The notes: generated from the letters alone by a model not told the origin. DNA of 64,000 bases from Colimorpha_A sp045543555 (GCA_045543555.1 JAZQMQ010000019.1:12446-76445), one strand, 5' to 3'. Shown: positions 51,353 to 60,210, counted from the first letter of the stretch. Numbers and translations: made by a program.

Positions 51353-52301
51353 GAAATTAAAGATTGCGAGTTTATTCGCTGGGATAGGTGGAATAGATCT
51401 CGGATTTATCCAACCAGGATTTGATATTGTTTGGGCAAACGAGATGGATAAAAGTGCAGCAGCTACCTATAAGTATAATTTGGGTGACAGTTCTATTGTG
51501 GTGGGCGATATAAAGAACATCGAAGTCAATGATATACCTGACTTCGATGTTTTGACCGCTGGTTTCCCGTGTCAATCTTTTTCGACCGCCGGAAGTCAGA
51601 GAGGCTTTGAAGATTCACGAGGCAATTTGTTTTTTCAAGTTGTTAGAGTGGTCGAAGCAAAAAAACCAAAAGTGATCTTCTTGGAAAACGTAGAAAATCT
51701 AATTGAGCATGACGATGGAAAATCATTTTTAACTGTATATAATGCATTGGCACCGTTGGGGTATTCCTTTAAGTATAAAGTGTTGGAGCCTTACGAATAC
51801 GGCAATATTCCTCAAAAACGTGCACGAGTTTTCATTGTAGGATTTTCAGACGATGGGTTGTGTTCAAAATTTTCATTTCCCGAACCTATCCCGTTGACCA
51901 AAAATTTGGAGATTTTATTTGATCGTAGTGTTAGACATAGCGATTGTTATTACTATACAAAAAATAACGTGCATTACGAAAAACTTCAAGAGCTGGTTAC
52001 AAGAAAAGATTGTGTATATAGGATCTACGATTTTGGGTTGTCAAAAAAGGCGTACACAATATGTCCGACTTTAACGGCCTATATGGAAGCTTGCAATCAT
52101 GAACGAGTCCCGATTATTCTTGATGACTATGGAATACGACGGTTAACACCGTACGAGTGCCTTAAACTGCAAGGGTTTCCAAATGATTTCAAGTTTGCTC
52201 CTGGAACACCTATGCGGAATGCGTATAAACAAGTAGGTAATTCCGTTTGTGTACCAATTATTAAGCGAATAGCGGAACAAATAAAAATAGTAATGGAGTA
52301 A
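51330..52301 (+). CDS. Cytosine-5 DNA methyltransferase (single domain)
   Basis: A ~323-residue m5C methyltransferase of the Dcm type. Motif I is SLFAGIGGIDLGF, the catalytic motif GFPCQSFSTAG, ENV in IFLENVENL, motif VIII IPQKRARVFIVGF, and motif X GNSVCVP near the end. It differs clearly from both halves of the double enzyme (e.g. GFPCQS versus TPPCQG), so it is a separate lineage and probably reads another target. The start overlaps the endonuclease gene. With the HNH nuclease gene 38 bp downstream it may form a second R-M system. Confidence 0.92.
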   Translation: MDTIAQCKKLKIASLFAGIGGIDLGFIQPGFDIVWANEMDKSAAATYKYNLGDSSIVVGDIKNIEVNDIPDFDVLTAGFPCQSFSTAGSQRGFEDSRGNLFFQVVRVVEAKKPKVIFLENVENLIEHDDGKSFLTVYNALAPLGYSFKYKVLEPYEYGNIPQKRARVFIVGFSDDGLCSKFSFPEPIPLTKNLEILFDRSVRHSDCYYYTKNNVHYEKLQELVTRKDCVYRIYDFGLSKKAYTICPTLTAYMEACNHERVPIILDDYGIRRLTPYECLKLQGFPNDFKFAPGTPMRNAYKQVGNSVCVPIIKRIAEQIKIVME

Positions 52302-52339
52302 GGACAACTAAAGAAGCTTAAAGAAAAGGAGATACTATT

Positions 52340-53398
52340 ATGCAAGAATTTTTTAAGCAATTTGAAGAGTACTGCAAAACACCGGGCGTAGATTCAGGAA
52401 AAGCTCGGTCGTATGCAAAAGCTATAGAGTATCTCTGCGATTATTTGAACATCACATCTATTGATGCTCAATCTATAGCGTTAATAAAAGAGCTGGAAAA
52501 CGATATTTACGATAAGCATAGCGCGTTATATAACGGAATGCTATTGTTCCTGACTGGCAGAGGTCAAAGATCATATTTGGAGAATGGATATGTCAAAGCG
52601 GCACTCAAGTACTTCTTTGCGTTTTTCAAATATACAACCTCTCAGCACACCAAATGGACTAAGGAAGAAACAGTAGCGGCATTGGCTCTGTACTGTAAAA
52701 TCCCATTTGGCAAAATCAATAAGAGTCATCCTCAAGTTATAGAGTTAGCCAAGCTACTTGGTCGTACTCCAGCTTCCGTGTCTATGAAAATGGGCAATTT
52801 CGGAAGATTTGACGAAGAACTTGCTAAAAGAGGAATATCAGGGCTTGCGCACGGAAGTGCCTTAGACAAAGTGGTATGGGATGAATATCATCTTAATATG
52901 CAGGGGCTGTCCGAAACGATCGAAAAAATACCATATATGGAAAGCATAATCAGTGACGACGATTTGGCAGAAAAGCTTCCATCAGGTAAAACGAGAAAAA
53001 CCGAAACGGAAGTTCGTGTGAACCAAGGCTTCTTTCGTAGTGCAGTTCTGTCAGCATACGATAAAAAATGTTGCATAACAGGTTTGGCAATTCCTTCGCT
53101 CTTGATTGCTTCGCATATAAAGCCGTGGGCTGTAAGTGATCCTAACACTGAAAGAACGAATCCGTGTAATGGGCTTTCATTGAACGCATTACATCACGAA
53201 GCGTTTGATAATGGTATTTTTACGATTGATACAGACTACAGAATTGTCGTGTCAAAGACGGCGAAAGAACATTATACATCAGATGCGTTTTATGATTATT
53301 TTGAAAAGTACGATGGAAAGTCTATTACTTTACCAGCAAGGTTCCTGCCTTCAAAAGAAATGATAGAATATCACAATTCGAAATTAAAGGATTTTTGA
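52340..53398 (+). CDS. HNH restriction-type endonuclease
   Basis: A 352-residue protein. The C-terminal HNH nuclease (HNH_2 type) reads KKCCITGLAIPSLLIASHIKPWA (residues ~232-254), NGLSLNALHHEAFDNGIFTID (~268-288); the HIKPW histidine and the N/HHEAFD residues make up the metal site. The N-terminal region has a possible helix-turn-helix (ELAKLLGRTPASVSMKMGNF, ~133-152). It has AAAGGAG before the ATG and follows the third methyltransferase, so it is probably that enzyme's partner nuclease. Confidence 0.85.
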   Translation: MQEFFKQFEEYCKTPGVDSGKARSYAKAIEYLCDYLNITSIDAQSIALIKELENDIYDKHSALYNGMLLFLTGRGQRSYLENGYVKAALKYFFAFFKYTTSQHTKWTKEETVAALALYCKIPFGKINKSHPQVIELAKLLGRTPASVSMKMGNFGRFDEELAKRGISGLAHGSALDKVVWDEYHLNMQGLSETIEKIPYMESIISDDDLAEKLPSGKTRKTETEVRVNQGFFRSAVLSAYDKKCCITGLAIPSLLIASHIKPWAVSDPNTERTNPCNGLSLNALHHEAFDNGIFTIDTDYRIVVSKTAKEHYTSDAFYDYFEKYDGKSITLPARFLPSKEMIEYHNSKLKDF

Positions 53399-53406
53399 TT
53401 AAAAAT

Positions 53407-53793
53407 ATGGTAGAAGTAGTAGCAGCCCTCATATGGGACAAAGATAAATTTATGATCTGCCAACGCCCAGCGCACAAGGTGAGAGGGCTTTTGTGGGAGT
53501 TTGTTGGCGGTAAGATGGAGCCGGGCGAGACAAAAGAACAGGCGCTAATTCGTGAGTGTCAGGAAGAACTTGCCGTGACGCTGTCGGTTGGCGAAGTGTT
53601 TATGGATGTCATCCACGAATATCCCGACCTGACGGTGCATCTGACACTGTTTAAAGCCACCATTGCCGAGGGCGAACCGCAGAAGCTTGAGCATAACGAC
53701 ATTAAATGGATTACACCGAGCGAGATACCGAACTACAATTTCTGCCCGGCGGATGAAGAGATTTTGAAGAAAATAATCGAGGTACACCTATGA
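53407..53793 (+). CDS. Nudix hydrolase (MutT-like)
   Basis: A 128-residue Nudix enzyme, probably a (8-oxo-)dGTP or CTP pyrophosphohydrolase. The Nudix box is complete: GGKMEPGETKEQALIRECQEEL (glycine and RExxEE in place, residues ~34-55). VEVVAALIWDKDKFMICQRP is the typical MutT/Ctp1 start. ATG 53407 follows the HNH stop by eight bases. It overlaps the next GNAT gene by 4 bp (ATGA), so they are coupled. Confidence 0.9.
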   Translation: MVEVVAALIWDKDKFMICQRPAHKVRGLLWEFVGGKMEPGETKEQALIRECQEELAVTLSVGEVFMDVIHEYPDLTVHLTLFKATIAEGEPQKLEHNDIKWITPSEIPNYNFCPADEEILKKIIEVHL

Positions 53794-54239
53794 TTATCGA
53801 GCTTGCGCAAGGCAGGGACAAGCAGAAAATAGTAATGCTTGACAGCCACATCCCATTGCCGCGTTTGGGCGAGTGCATATGGAACGGTCAGGTCTATGTG
53901 CTCAAGGATGACTCTATCAAAAACAGCAGTCAGAATCATCGCGTGAAGGATCCTGTCGTTGGCGTACTGCGCTACAGCTTATTTTGGCAGACTATCCCGT
54001 TTCTTGATCTACTCTACATTGATGAACCTTACAGAAATCGTGGCTTCGGTACGCAGATGATGCACGAATGGGAAAGCCTTATGGCGATGCGCGGATACAA
54101 ATACGTTATGACGAGTACGCAAGCCGACGAAGCTGCTTGGAAGTTCTATGAAAAGCTCGGTTATCGCAAAGTCGGCGGATTCTTTCCTCCTGAGCAGGAG
54201 GCAGAGGAATGGATGTATGTCAAGGAGTTGGGAAAATAA
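53790..54239 (+). CDS. GNAT-family N-acetyltransferase
   Basis: A 149-residue acetyltransferase. The acetyl-CoA motif is DLLYIDEPYRNRGFGTQMMHEW (residues ~69-90; R-x-x-G-x-G/T) and the C-terminal strand-helix reads YVMTSTQADEAAWKFYEKLGYRKVGGF. This pattern is of the RimI-like group. It is between a Nudix and a TipAS gene in one unit. The substrate is unknown; an antibiotic or nucleotide derivative is possible. Confidence 0.9.
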   Translation: MIIELAQGRDKQKIVMLDSHIPLPRLGECIWNGQVYVLKDDSIKNSSQNHRVKDPVVGVLRYSLFWQTIPFLDLLYIDEPYRNRGFGTQMMHEWESLMAMRGYKYVMTSTQADEAAWKFYEKLGYRKVGGFFPPEQEAEEWMYVKELGK

Positions 54240-54240
54240 A

Positions 54241-54612
54241 ATGAAAAACTACGAAGCCGAGGCTCGCTCTCGTTGGGGCAAAACTGACGCTTATCGCGAA
54301 CACGAGCAGAAAACAAAGAATTATACAAAAGAAAAATGGGCGGAGGCAAACGATGGCTTAATGGCGATCTTTGCTGAGTTTTCCGCGTGCAAGAATAGCG
54401 GCGCGAGTGCCGATTCGGCCGAAGCGCAGGTGCTCGTTGCCAAGCTTCAGGCGCATATTACTGCAAACTACTACACCTGTGCTGATGAGATCCTCGCAGG
54501 ACTTGGCAAGATGTACGTTGCTGATGAGCGATTCAAGAAGAATATCGATAAATACGGTGATGGAACGGCAGAATACGTGAGCATGGCAATAGATAACCTT
54601 ATAGGTGAATGA
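54241..54612 (+). CDS. Stand-alone TipAS antibiotic-binding domain
   Basis: A 123-residue protein beginning MKNYEAEARSRWGKTDAYREHEQKTKNY, which is the TipAS fold without the MerR DNA-binding part. In TipA this domain binds thiopeptide antibiotics covalently and sequesters them. ATG 54241 follows the GNAT stop directly. As a stand-alone domain it could sequester peptides of the thiopeptide type, but many such domains have no known ligand. It belongs to the Nudix-GNAT unit. Confidence 0.85.
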   Translation: MKNYEAEARSRWGKTDAYREHEQKTKNYTKEKWAEANDGLMAIFAEFSACKNSGASADSAEAQVLVAKLQAHITANYYTCADEILAGLGKMYVADERFKKNIDKYGDGTAEYVSMAIDNLIGE

Positions 54613-54678
54613 TTTTTTAGCGAGCACTAATAAGGTTAATTATATTAAGAAACGCGGTATACATCAAACGGAGGATTT

Positions 54679-55731
54679 ATGAAAATTATCAATATAGTTA
54701 AGTCAAATATTGTAAATGGAGTAGATGTAGAATTTCAGAGCCAATTAAATACCTTAAAAAGACAAATTCAATCATCAAACATAAATATATTGCTTGGTGC
54801 AGGATTTTCTTTTGGCGTTGCTCAATTACTTGGAGATATTGAGAATCGTTTGGTGATTGCCGAATTTATTGACGAAGATAAGGATGAAGTATTAAAAATA
54901 GAAAAAGAATTTTTTGAAAAATCAATATTGCCGATGGCGGACCCTCATAAGATTAAGGTTGGAGAGGACGGAAGAATAAGATTTTTTGATATTATCAAAA
55001 AAATCATTGAGAACAGACAGTCTTCTATACTACATAAAATTATAAATGTGTATACAACGAATTATGATTTATTGATAGAAACAGCGTTCGAAAAAAATCA
55101 TATTGATTACGTGGATGGCTTTTCTGGAAAAATCAAACCTACTTTTTCGACCGCCAATTACGGAATGATTTTTAGTCGTCAAACAAGCATTTCCAGTATG
55201 ACATCTGAAGTGGTTACATTCAATCTTTATAAAGTACACGGCTCGCTGAATTGGAAATGTGAAGGTTCGGAAATATATTGTTGTGACCATATTGAAGCAA
55301 TAAAAAATATAGAAGCCCACCTAAACGCAGAAGATTTTGATTCGTACTATTCATCTTTGCAGATAATTAACCCTACGAAGGAAAAATTCAAACAAACGGT
55401 ATTAAATGCAAATTATTATGATCAGCTCAGGATGTATTGCAATGAGTTAGAAAAGAACAATACTGTTTTGCTTACTTTCGGATTTTCATTTGCTGACGAA
55501 CATATTTTGCAGATGACAAAAAGATCTTTAAAAGGAAATCCTACGTTTGGTTTGATTATATTTTCCTTCAATGAAGAATCAACTACAAAATATAAAGAAT
55601 ATTTTGAGGATTATTCAAATGTTTTTGTTTATCAACTTGTGGAGAAAGATGGAGATAATTTGAAAGTGCTTAAATTTACACAAGATGATGTAAATAACCT
55701 TCTTGAGGAGGTTTATAATGGAACTAAGTGA
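54679..55731 (+). CDS. SIR2-like protein of the SIR2-HerA defence system
   Basis: A 350-residue protein. An NAD-binding SIR2 fold is shown by ILLGAGFSFG (residues 37-46), VYTTNYDLLIE (124-134, Asn128 and Asp130) and LYKVHGSLNW (183-192, catalytic His187). The C-terminal part (LLTFGFSFADEHILQM) completes the fold. In SIR2-HerA systems, this partner depletes NAD+ after phage infection. GGAGG precedes the ATG. It overlaps the HerA gene by 14 bp. No typical deacetylase zinc site, in line with the defence subgroup. Confidence 0.88.
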   Translation: MKIINIVKSNIVNGVDVEFQSQLNTLKRQIQSSNINILLGAGFSFGVAQLLGDIENRLVIAEFIDEDKDEVLKIEKEFFEKSILPMADPHKIKVGEDGRIRFFDIIKKIIENRQSSILHKIINVYTTNYDLLIETAFEKNHIDYVDGFSGKIKPTFSTANYGMIFSRQTSISSMTSEVVTFNLYKVHGSLNWKCEGSEIYCCDHIEAIKNIEAHLNAEDFDSYYSSLQIINPTKEKFKQTVLNANYYDQLRMYCNELEKNNTVLLTFGFSFADEHILQMTKRSLKGNPTFGLIIFSFNEESTTKYKEYFEDYSNVFVYQLVEKDGDNLKVLKFTQDDVNNLLEEVYNGTK

Positions 55732-57553
55732 TTATCTAAAGGTTGGCGAGGTATGTGAAGTACAAGGCAAAACTGTCAAAGCCGGTGTCTATAGTGACAA
55801 AAACACGGAATATTTGAATTACAACGGTTCCGTAATTAAGAATGTTGGTATTGGCAGCTTTGTCTTAATTAGAAAAGGATTCAACAATATAATCGGAAAG
55901 GTTGATGGAGAATACACGAAAGAAAGTATAAGCGGTGATAAAAATTATTCCCAAATGGGTAATAGCATAAAACGAATAATTTCTATCAGTATTCTTGGAG
56001 GAATGAAGCAAGAAAAGTTTATTCACGGACTAACAGATTTACCGCTGATAGGAAATTACGTTTATATTCTTGAAGAACAAATAATCGCAAAAATCTTTTC
56101 TTTTAATTCGCCGGTGCAAACAATACGTCTTGGAAAAATAATAGGACACGATGATTATCCATTTGAAATCGGAGTACAAGATATTGTTTGTAGTCATGTA
56201 GGGGTTTTTGGAAATACGGGTAGCGGAAAATCAAATACATTAGCCAAGCTTTATCGGGAAATTATCGACAAATACAGTTCTTCTCAAGCTTTTAGAAAGA
56301 ATTCAAAGTTTGTTGTTATAGATTTTAACGGTGAATATGAATCTGTGTTTGCCGAAGCAGATAAGTATTTTTTGAGTACTCGGAGAAACTCCAATGTTGA
56401 TGCTAAGGGGCAAGAGCTATATCGCTATCCTGTTTCGAGCGATGATATGCTGAATCCGGATTTTTGGGCTATAATTCTTGAGGCTACTGATAAAACTCAA
56501 AAACCTTTTATTAATAGGTCTCTTAAAAAATATCGACAAATTCAAGAGAGAAAAGAAGACTTTTCAATCGAAAAACTGTGCGAATTAATTATTAAGACAC
56601 AAGCCAAGTATCCCGAGTTAAAATATACTATGGGTGATGTTTTTGGTGCATTTGGTTTAAAAGATAGATTTGAAGAATTCGATGCGAATTTTTACTATAA
56701 CGGACAATCAAAAAATTTTTACCAAGTACGCAGTGGATATACAAATTATAGTATAACTGCTTTTGATATTCAGTCACAACTGTTTGACGATATCATATTA
56801 GATGCAGAAAAGGTGTATTCTTTATCTCCGTTTGAATTATTCGAATTTGCCATAAAGTACAATTACTGGCTCGAAATAAGCAGAAGTTATATTACCAAAG
56901 AGCATATCGCTCCGTTGGTGGCAAGAGCAAATAATCGATGCGAGGATATGCAGAAGATTTTTAGAGTCTTGGATGAAGCGGATTATATAAAAGCATTGAA
57001 TAATCAGAGCAACATTGAGGTGATATCTTTGCTAAATGTTAATCTTGCGATGAAGAAAATCGTGCCCATGATTGTATGCAAAACCAAATATGCCGAAAAG
57101 AAAGAAGCAAAGAAAAATATATTAAATAGCACATTGCATTTCGTAATTGATGAGGCCCATAATATCTTGTCCGATATGTCGACCCGTGAAAGCGAAGAGT
57201 GGAAGGATTATCGGTTGGAAAGCTTTGAGGAAATCATCAAAGAGGGGAGAAAATTCGGCGTTTTTCTCACTATAGCATCTCAGCGGCCATCTGATATATC
57301 TGATACAATCATTTCTCAATTACATAATTATTTTATTCATCGCCTTGTCAATGAAGAAGATTTGCGTAAAATGTATAGAACTGTCGCATTTGCAGATAAA
57401 GCATCAAATGAAATGATTCCAATCTTGCCGGCTGGAGGTTGCTTGGTGTCTGGTTTAGCAACAAATTTTCCTGTTCTTGTTCAAATTGATATGTTGCCTC
57501 TTAATAAAAGACCTAAAAGTGATAATGTTGATATCAATAAGGCATGGTTGTAA
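55718..57553 (+). CDS. HerA-like ATPase of the SIR2-HerA defence system
   Basis: A 611-residue hexameric DNA-translocase-type ATPase. An N-terminal HAS-barrel region (residues ~1-140) precedes the ATPase: Walker A VFGNTGSGKSNT (163-174), Walker B HFVIDEAHNIL (near 473), and the C-terminal QRPSDISDTIISQLHNYFIHRL with the arginine-finger region. Start 55718 is set by GAGGAGG at 55705-55711. It is translationally coupled to the SIR2 gene. Known SIR2-HerA pairs form a large complex that senses phage DNA and destroys NAD+; the role here is inferred from that family. Confidence 0.9.
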   Translation: MELSDYLKVGEVCEVQGKTVKAGVYSDKNTEYLNYNGSVIKNVGIGSFVLIRKGFNNIIGKVDGEYTKESISGDKNYSQMGNSIKRIISISILGGMKQEKFIHGLTDLPLIGNYVYILEEQIIAKIFSFNSPVQTIRLGKIIGHDDYPFEIGVQDIVCSHVGVFGNTGSGKSNTLAKLYREIIDKYSSSQAFRKNSKFVVIDFNGEYESVFAEADKYFLSTRRNSNVDAKGQELYRYPVSSDDMLNPDFWAIILEATDKTQKPFINRSLKKYRQIQERKEDFSIEKLCELIIKTQAKYPELKYTMGDVFGAFGLKDRFEEFDANFYYNGQSKNFYQVRSGYTNYSITAFDIQSQLFDDIILDAEKVYSLSPFELFEFAIKYNYWLEISRSYITKEHIAPLVARANNRCEDMQKIFRVLDEADYIKALNNQSNIEVISLLNVNLAMKKIVPMIVCKTKYAEKKEAKKNILNSTLHFVIDEAHNILSDMSTRESEEWKDYRLESFEEIIKEGRKFGVFLTIASQRPSDISDTIISQLHNYFIHRLVNEEDLRKMYRTVAFADKASNEMIPILPAGGCLVSGLATNFPVLVQIDMLPLNKRPKSDNVDINKAWL

Positions 57554-57572
57554 GATAAGTAATAGGTGAAAT

Positions 57573-57998
57573 ATGATTAAAGAACTGATGCACGATCCCA
57601 TCTTTCTTGCGGGGAAGTCGGAGGTCGCAACAGAAGAGGATTTGCAGGTTGCCGAGGACTTGCTTGATACGCTGATGGCGCACAAGGATAGTTGTGTCGG
57701 CATGGCGGCGAATATGATCGGTGTGCGTAGGCGCATCATCGCTTTTCTTGACGAGAGCGGACGAGCTCCTACATATACGGTGATGCTCAATCCCGAGATC
57801 ATCAAGAAGGACGGCGCGTACGACACCGAAGAAGGCTGTCTATCCCTTCTCGGCGGTTCCCGTCCTTGCAAGCGTTATAAATCTATCAAGGTCAAGTATC
57901 AGACCTTGGAAATGCAAACCCGCATCAAGACCTACACCGGATGGACAGCGCAGATCATTCAGCACGAGGTTGATCATTGCGATGGGGTATTGATATAG
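57573..57998 (+). CDS. Peptide deformylase-like protein
   Basis: A 141-residue metalloenzyme with all three deformylase motifs: GMAANMIG (in place of GxGxAAxQ, so the usual Gln is Asn), EGCLSL and HEVDH. A functional metal site is therefore likely, but the Asn change is unusual. Deformylase paralogues in islands can give resistance to deformylase inhibitors such as actinonin. It lies 19 bp after the HerA gene and 36 bp before the next gene. Its GC content looks higher than that of its two neighbours. Confidence 0.82.
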   Translation: MIKELMHDPIFLAGKSEVATEEDLQVAEDLLDTLMAHKDSCVGMAANMIGVRRRIIAFLDESGRAPTYTVMLNPEIIKKDGAYDTEEGCLSLLGGSRPCKRYKSIKVKYQTLEMQTRIKTYTGWTAQIIQHEVDHCDGVLI

Positions 57999-58034
57999 GA
58001 TTATCTTGCTACAACTTGTAAGGAGAATAAATAC

Positions 58035-58946
58035 ATGCTTATTGATAATATCGTTGATTATTGCAATAAAAAATATATTGCTTTTGGAGATAAATGCGGC
58101 AACGACACATGTTCTCATCCTTCAGGCAAATGTAGTGGAAGCTGTTATGATTGCTTATATCAAATTCATTATTTCGATGGTGACAAATGCAACCACAAAT
58201 CGTTATATGATTGTCCGAAGATGTTATATCATTATGTTTGTCAATATACATTGCGGTATGCCTCGGAAATCTTGTATGCCTTCAAGGAAGAAGCAAATTT
58301 TCTTAACACATTTGAAAACATAAATATGATGTCAATTGGATGTGGTGGTTGTCCTGATTTGATGGCGATGGAACAATTCTTGTATGATGATGGATTAATA
58401 ACTCCAATAACTTATAAGGGATATGATGTTAATCCATTATGGCTACAAGTACATAATAGGGTTCAGCGGTATTGTAATGATAATGATATCGATAGTAGGA
58501 TGAAAAGAGAGGATGCCATAAGTTATTTTTCAAAATATTATTCTAAGAATACAAATGTTATAGTTATAAGTTATCTTATTTCCTACCTATATAACACTCC
58601 TCAAAAGAAAGATATTCTTACTTTCTTTGATAGACTGATTGATAATGTTATTGTTCGAAATAGTGATAAAAAACTTATCGTATTCAATGATGTTAATAGT
58701 TGTAATAGAGGAAGAGATTTCTTTGCTGATTTTATAACTAAGTTGAAGAAAAAGGGCTTGCATGGATCATATAAATATATGTATTTTGACTCAGACAGAT
58801 TAAACAGATACCAAAGAAATGGTACCGCCTACAACTCTGCGTGCCCATTGTTCGATTATAATAACGATATTAAACGAATATACCATGTTGACGGAATATG
58901 CAGGAGTGCTCAACTCATTGTGGAGGTGAATAACATTGATAATTAG
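58035..58946 (+). CDS. Cys-rich protein with methyltransferase-like core
   Basis: A 303-residue protein. The N-terminal ~60 residues hold nine cysteines and several histidines (CGNDTCSHPSGKCSGSCYDC, DKCNHKSLYDCPK), a likely metal or cluster site. The middle reads MMSIGCGGCPDLMAMEQFL (residues ~97-115) and YKGYDVNPLW (~129-138), which fit motifs I and II of a class I SAM-dependent methyltransferase. VIVISYLISYLYNT may be motif IV-like. I know no described family with this combination. It overlaps the DUF1848 gene by 11 bp, so the two work together. The gene is visibly AT-rich. Confidence 0.6.
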   Translation: MLIDNIVDYCNKKYIAFGDKCGNDTCSHPSGKCSGSCYDCLYQIHYFDGDKCNHKSLYDCPKMLYHYVCQYTLRYASEILYAFKEEANFLNTFENINMMSIGCGGCPDLMAMEQFLYDDGLITPITYKGYDVNPLWLQVHNRVQRYCNDNDIDSRMKREDAISYFSKYYSKNTNVIVISYLISYLYNTPQKKDILTFFDRLIDNVIVRNSDKKLIVFNDVNSCNRGRDFFADFITKLKKKGLHGSYKYMYFDSDRLNRYQRNGTAYNSACPLFDYNNDIKRIYHVDGICRSAQLIVEVNNIDN

Positions 58947-59871
58947 CGCAAGCAGAAGAACAGATATCCCCACTTATTATAGTGAATGGCTTTTCAACAG
59001 AATAAAAGAAGGTTTTGTTTATGTTCGTAATCCTATGAACGTACATCAAATAAGCAAGATATCATTATCTCCTGATGTAGTTGATGGTATTGTGTTCTGG
59101 ACTAAAAATCCAGTTCCTATGTTAAAAAAGTTAGATAAACTCCAGGATTATGCTTACTATTTTCAATTTACTGTAAATTCATACGGGAAAGATATTGAGG
59201 CTAACATACCAAGTAAAAATGACATTATCGTACCGGCTTTTCGTGAGTTGTCAAGAAAAATCGGTGCAGAAAAAGTAATTTGGCGATATGATCCAATTAT
59301 GCTCACAAGCAAGTATACAATCGATTACCATGTGAATTATTTCAATGAATTAGCCAAAAGATTATCCGGATATACTCATAAATGTGTAATAAGCTTTGTT
59401 GATTTCTATCGCAATACTCAAACTCATCTTAAAGATTTAGATATATTGCCTTTAGGTGAGAAGGAAATGTATGAGCTTGCTGAACGACTTGTAGAGATTG
59501 CAAATAAGAACAATCTAATTGTTGAATCTTGTGCTGAAAAAATTAATTTGGAGCAATTCGGTATCCAGCATGGGCACTGTATAGACTGTGACTTGTTTGA
59601 ACGAATTTTGAATTGCAAAATGAATTTGTCGAAAGACAAAAATCAACGACCCGAATGCGGATGTATGGAAAGTATTGATATTGGGGCATACAACACATGC
59701 AAGAATGGTTGTAAATATTGCTATGCCAATTTCAGTCAAGCTACTGTTAACAAAAATACCGGAATGCATAATCCTTATTCTCCATTGCTTTTTGGGGAGG
59801 TTTTGCCCGAGGATAAGATTGTAGAGCGAAAAATGGTTTCTCTGAAAAACAATCAGCTTAATTTGTTTTAA
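58936..59871 (+). CDS. DUF1848 protein with C-terminal Cys cluster
   Basis: A 311-residue protein of the DUF1848 family: start IISASRRTDIPTYYSEW, then YVRNPMNVHQISKISLSPDVVDGIVFWTKNP and EKVIWRYDPIML, a TIM-barrel-like pattern. The C-terminus has CIDCDLFERIL and ECGCMESIDIGAYNTCKNGCKYCYAN, whose CxxxCxxC end is like an iron-sulfur or radical-SAM site. The start is TTG 58936 with TGGAGGTG 7 bp upstream. It overlaps the gene before by 11 bp. The chemistry of the family is not established. Confidence 0.82.
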   Translation: MIISASRRTDIPTYYSEWLFNRIKEGFVYVRNPMNVHQISKISLSPDVVDGIVFWTKNPVPMLKKLDKLQDYAYYFQFTVNSYGKDIEANIPSKNDIIVPAFRELSRKIGAEKVIWRYDPIMLTSKYTIDYHVNYFNELAKRLSGYTHKCVISFVDFYRNTQTHLKDLDILPLGEKEMYELAERLVEIANKNNLIVESCAEKINLEQFGIQHGHCIDCDLFERILNCKMNLSKDKNQRPECGCMESIDIGAYNTCKNGCKYCYANFSQATVNKNTGMHNPYSPLLFGEVLPEDKIVERKMVSLKNNQLNLF

Positions 59872-59907
59872 TTCTCTCTGGACTTCCGTCACTTTCTGTG
59901 ATATTGT
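59871..59907 (+). promoter_or_regulatory. Promoter with shared ATTCTCTCTGGACTT element (copy 1)
   Basis: ATTCTCTCTGGACTT at 59871-59885 carries TGGACT as -35; 17 bp further lies TATTGT (59902-59907). The same 15 bases occur before two more genes in this module. The gene start is 30 bp downstream. Confidence 0.7.
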
Positions 59908-59937
59908 GTGTGCTACCACGAAAAGGAGGTAGTGCAT

Positions 59938-60210
59938 ATGACACGGAAGAAACAAGTATATAACGAAAACAGAGCGGTTCTGAATCGGGATTTCCCGAAG
60001 CGGAGCCGCTCTCTCATTATCGGAGCGGATGAGCTGCAGTACTTATTCCCGAATGTCAAGCCCGAGTACATCGACTTGGCAATCAAACGGTTCGGCGACT
60101 ATCGGTTCGGTGATGAGGAGAACGAGATCGAGGTGTTTGGCAAGATACTGGTTACGGTGATCCTTGAGGACGCACTTGGTGCAAAGGAGGTGCAAAATGA
60201 ACATTATTGA
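59938..60210 (+). CDS. Hypothetical protein of the mobility module
   Basis: A 90-residue basic protein beginning MTRKKQVYNENRAVLNRDFPKRSR, then LIIGADELQYLFPNVKPEYIDLAIKRFGDYRF. Likely helical, with no known domain. AAGGAGG is 8 bp before ATG 59938. It overlaps the DUF6809-like gene by 14 bp. Probably an accessory protein of the integrative element. Confidence 0.65.
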   Translation: MTRKKQVYNENRAVLNRDFPKRSRSLIIGADELQYLFPNVKPEYIDLAIKRFGDYRFGDEENEIEVFGKILVTVILEDALGAKEVQNEHY

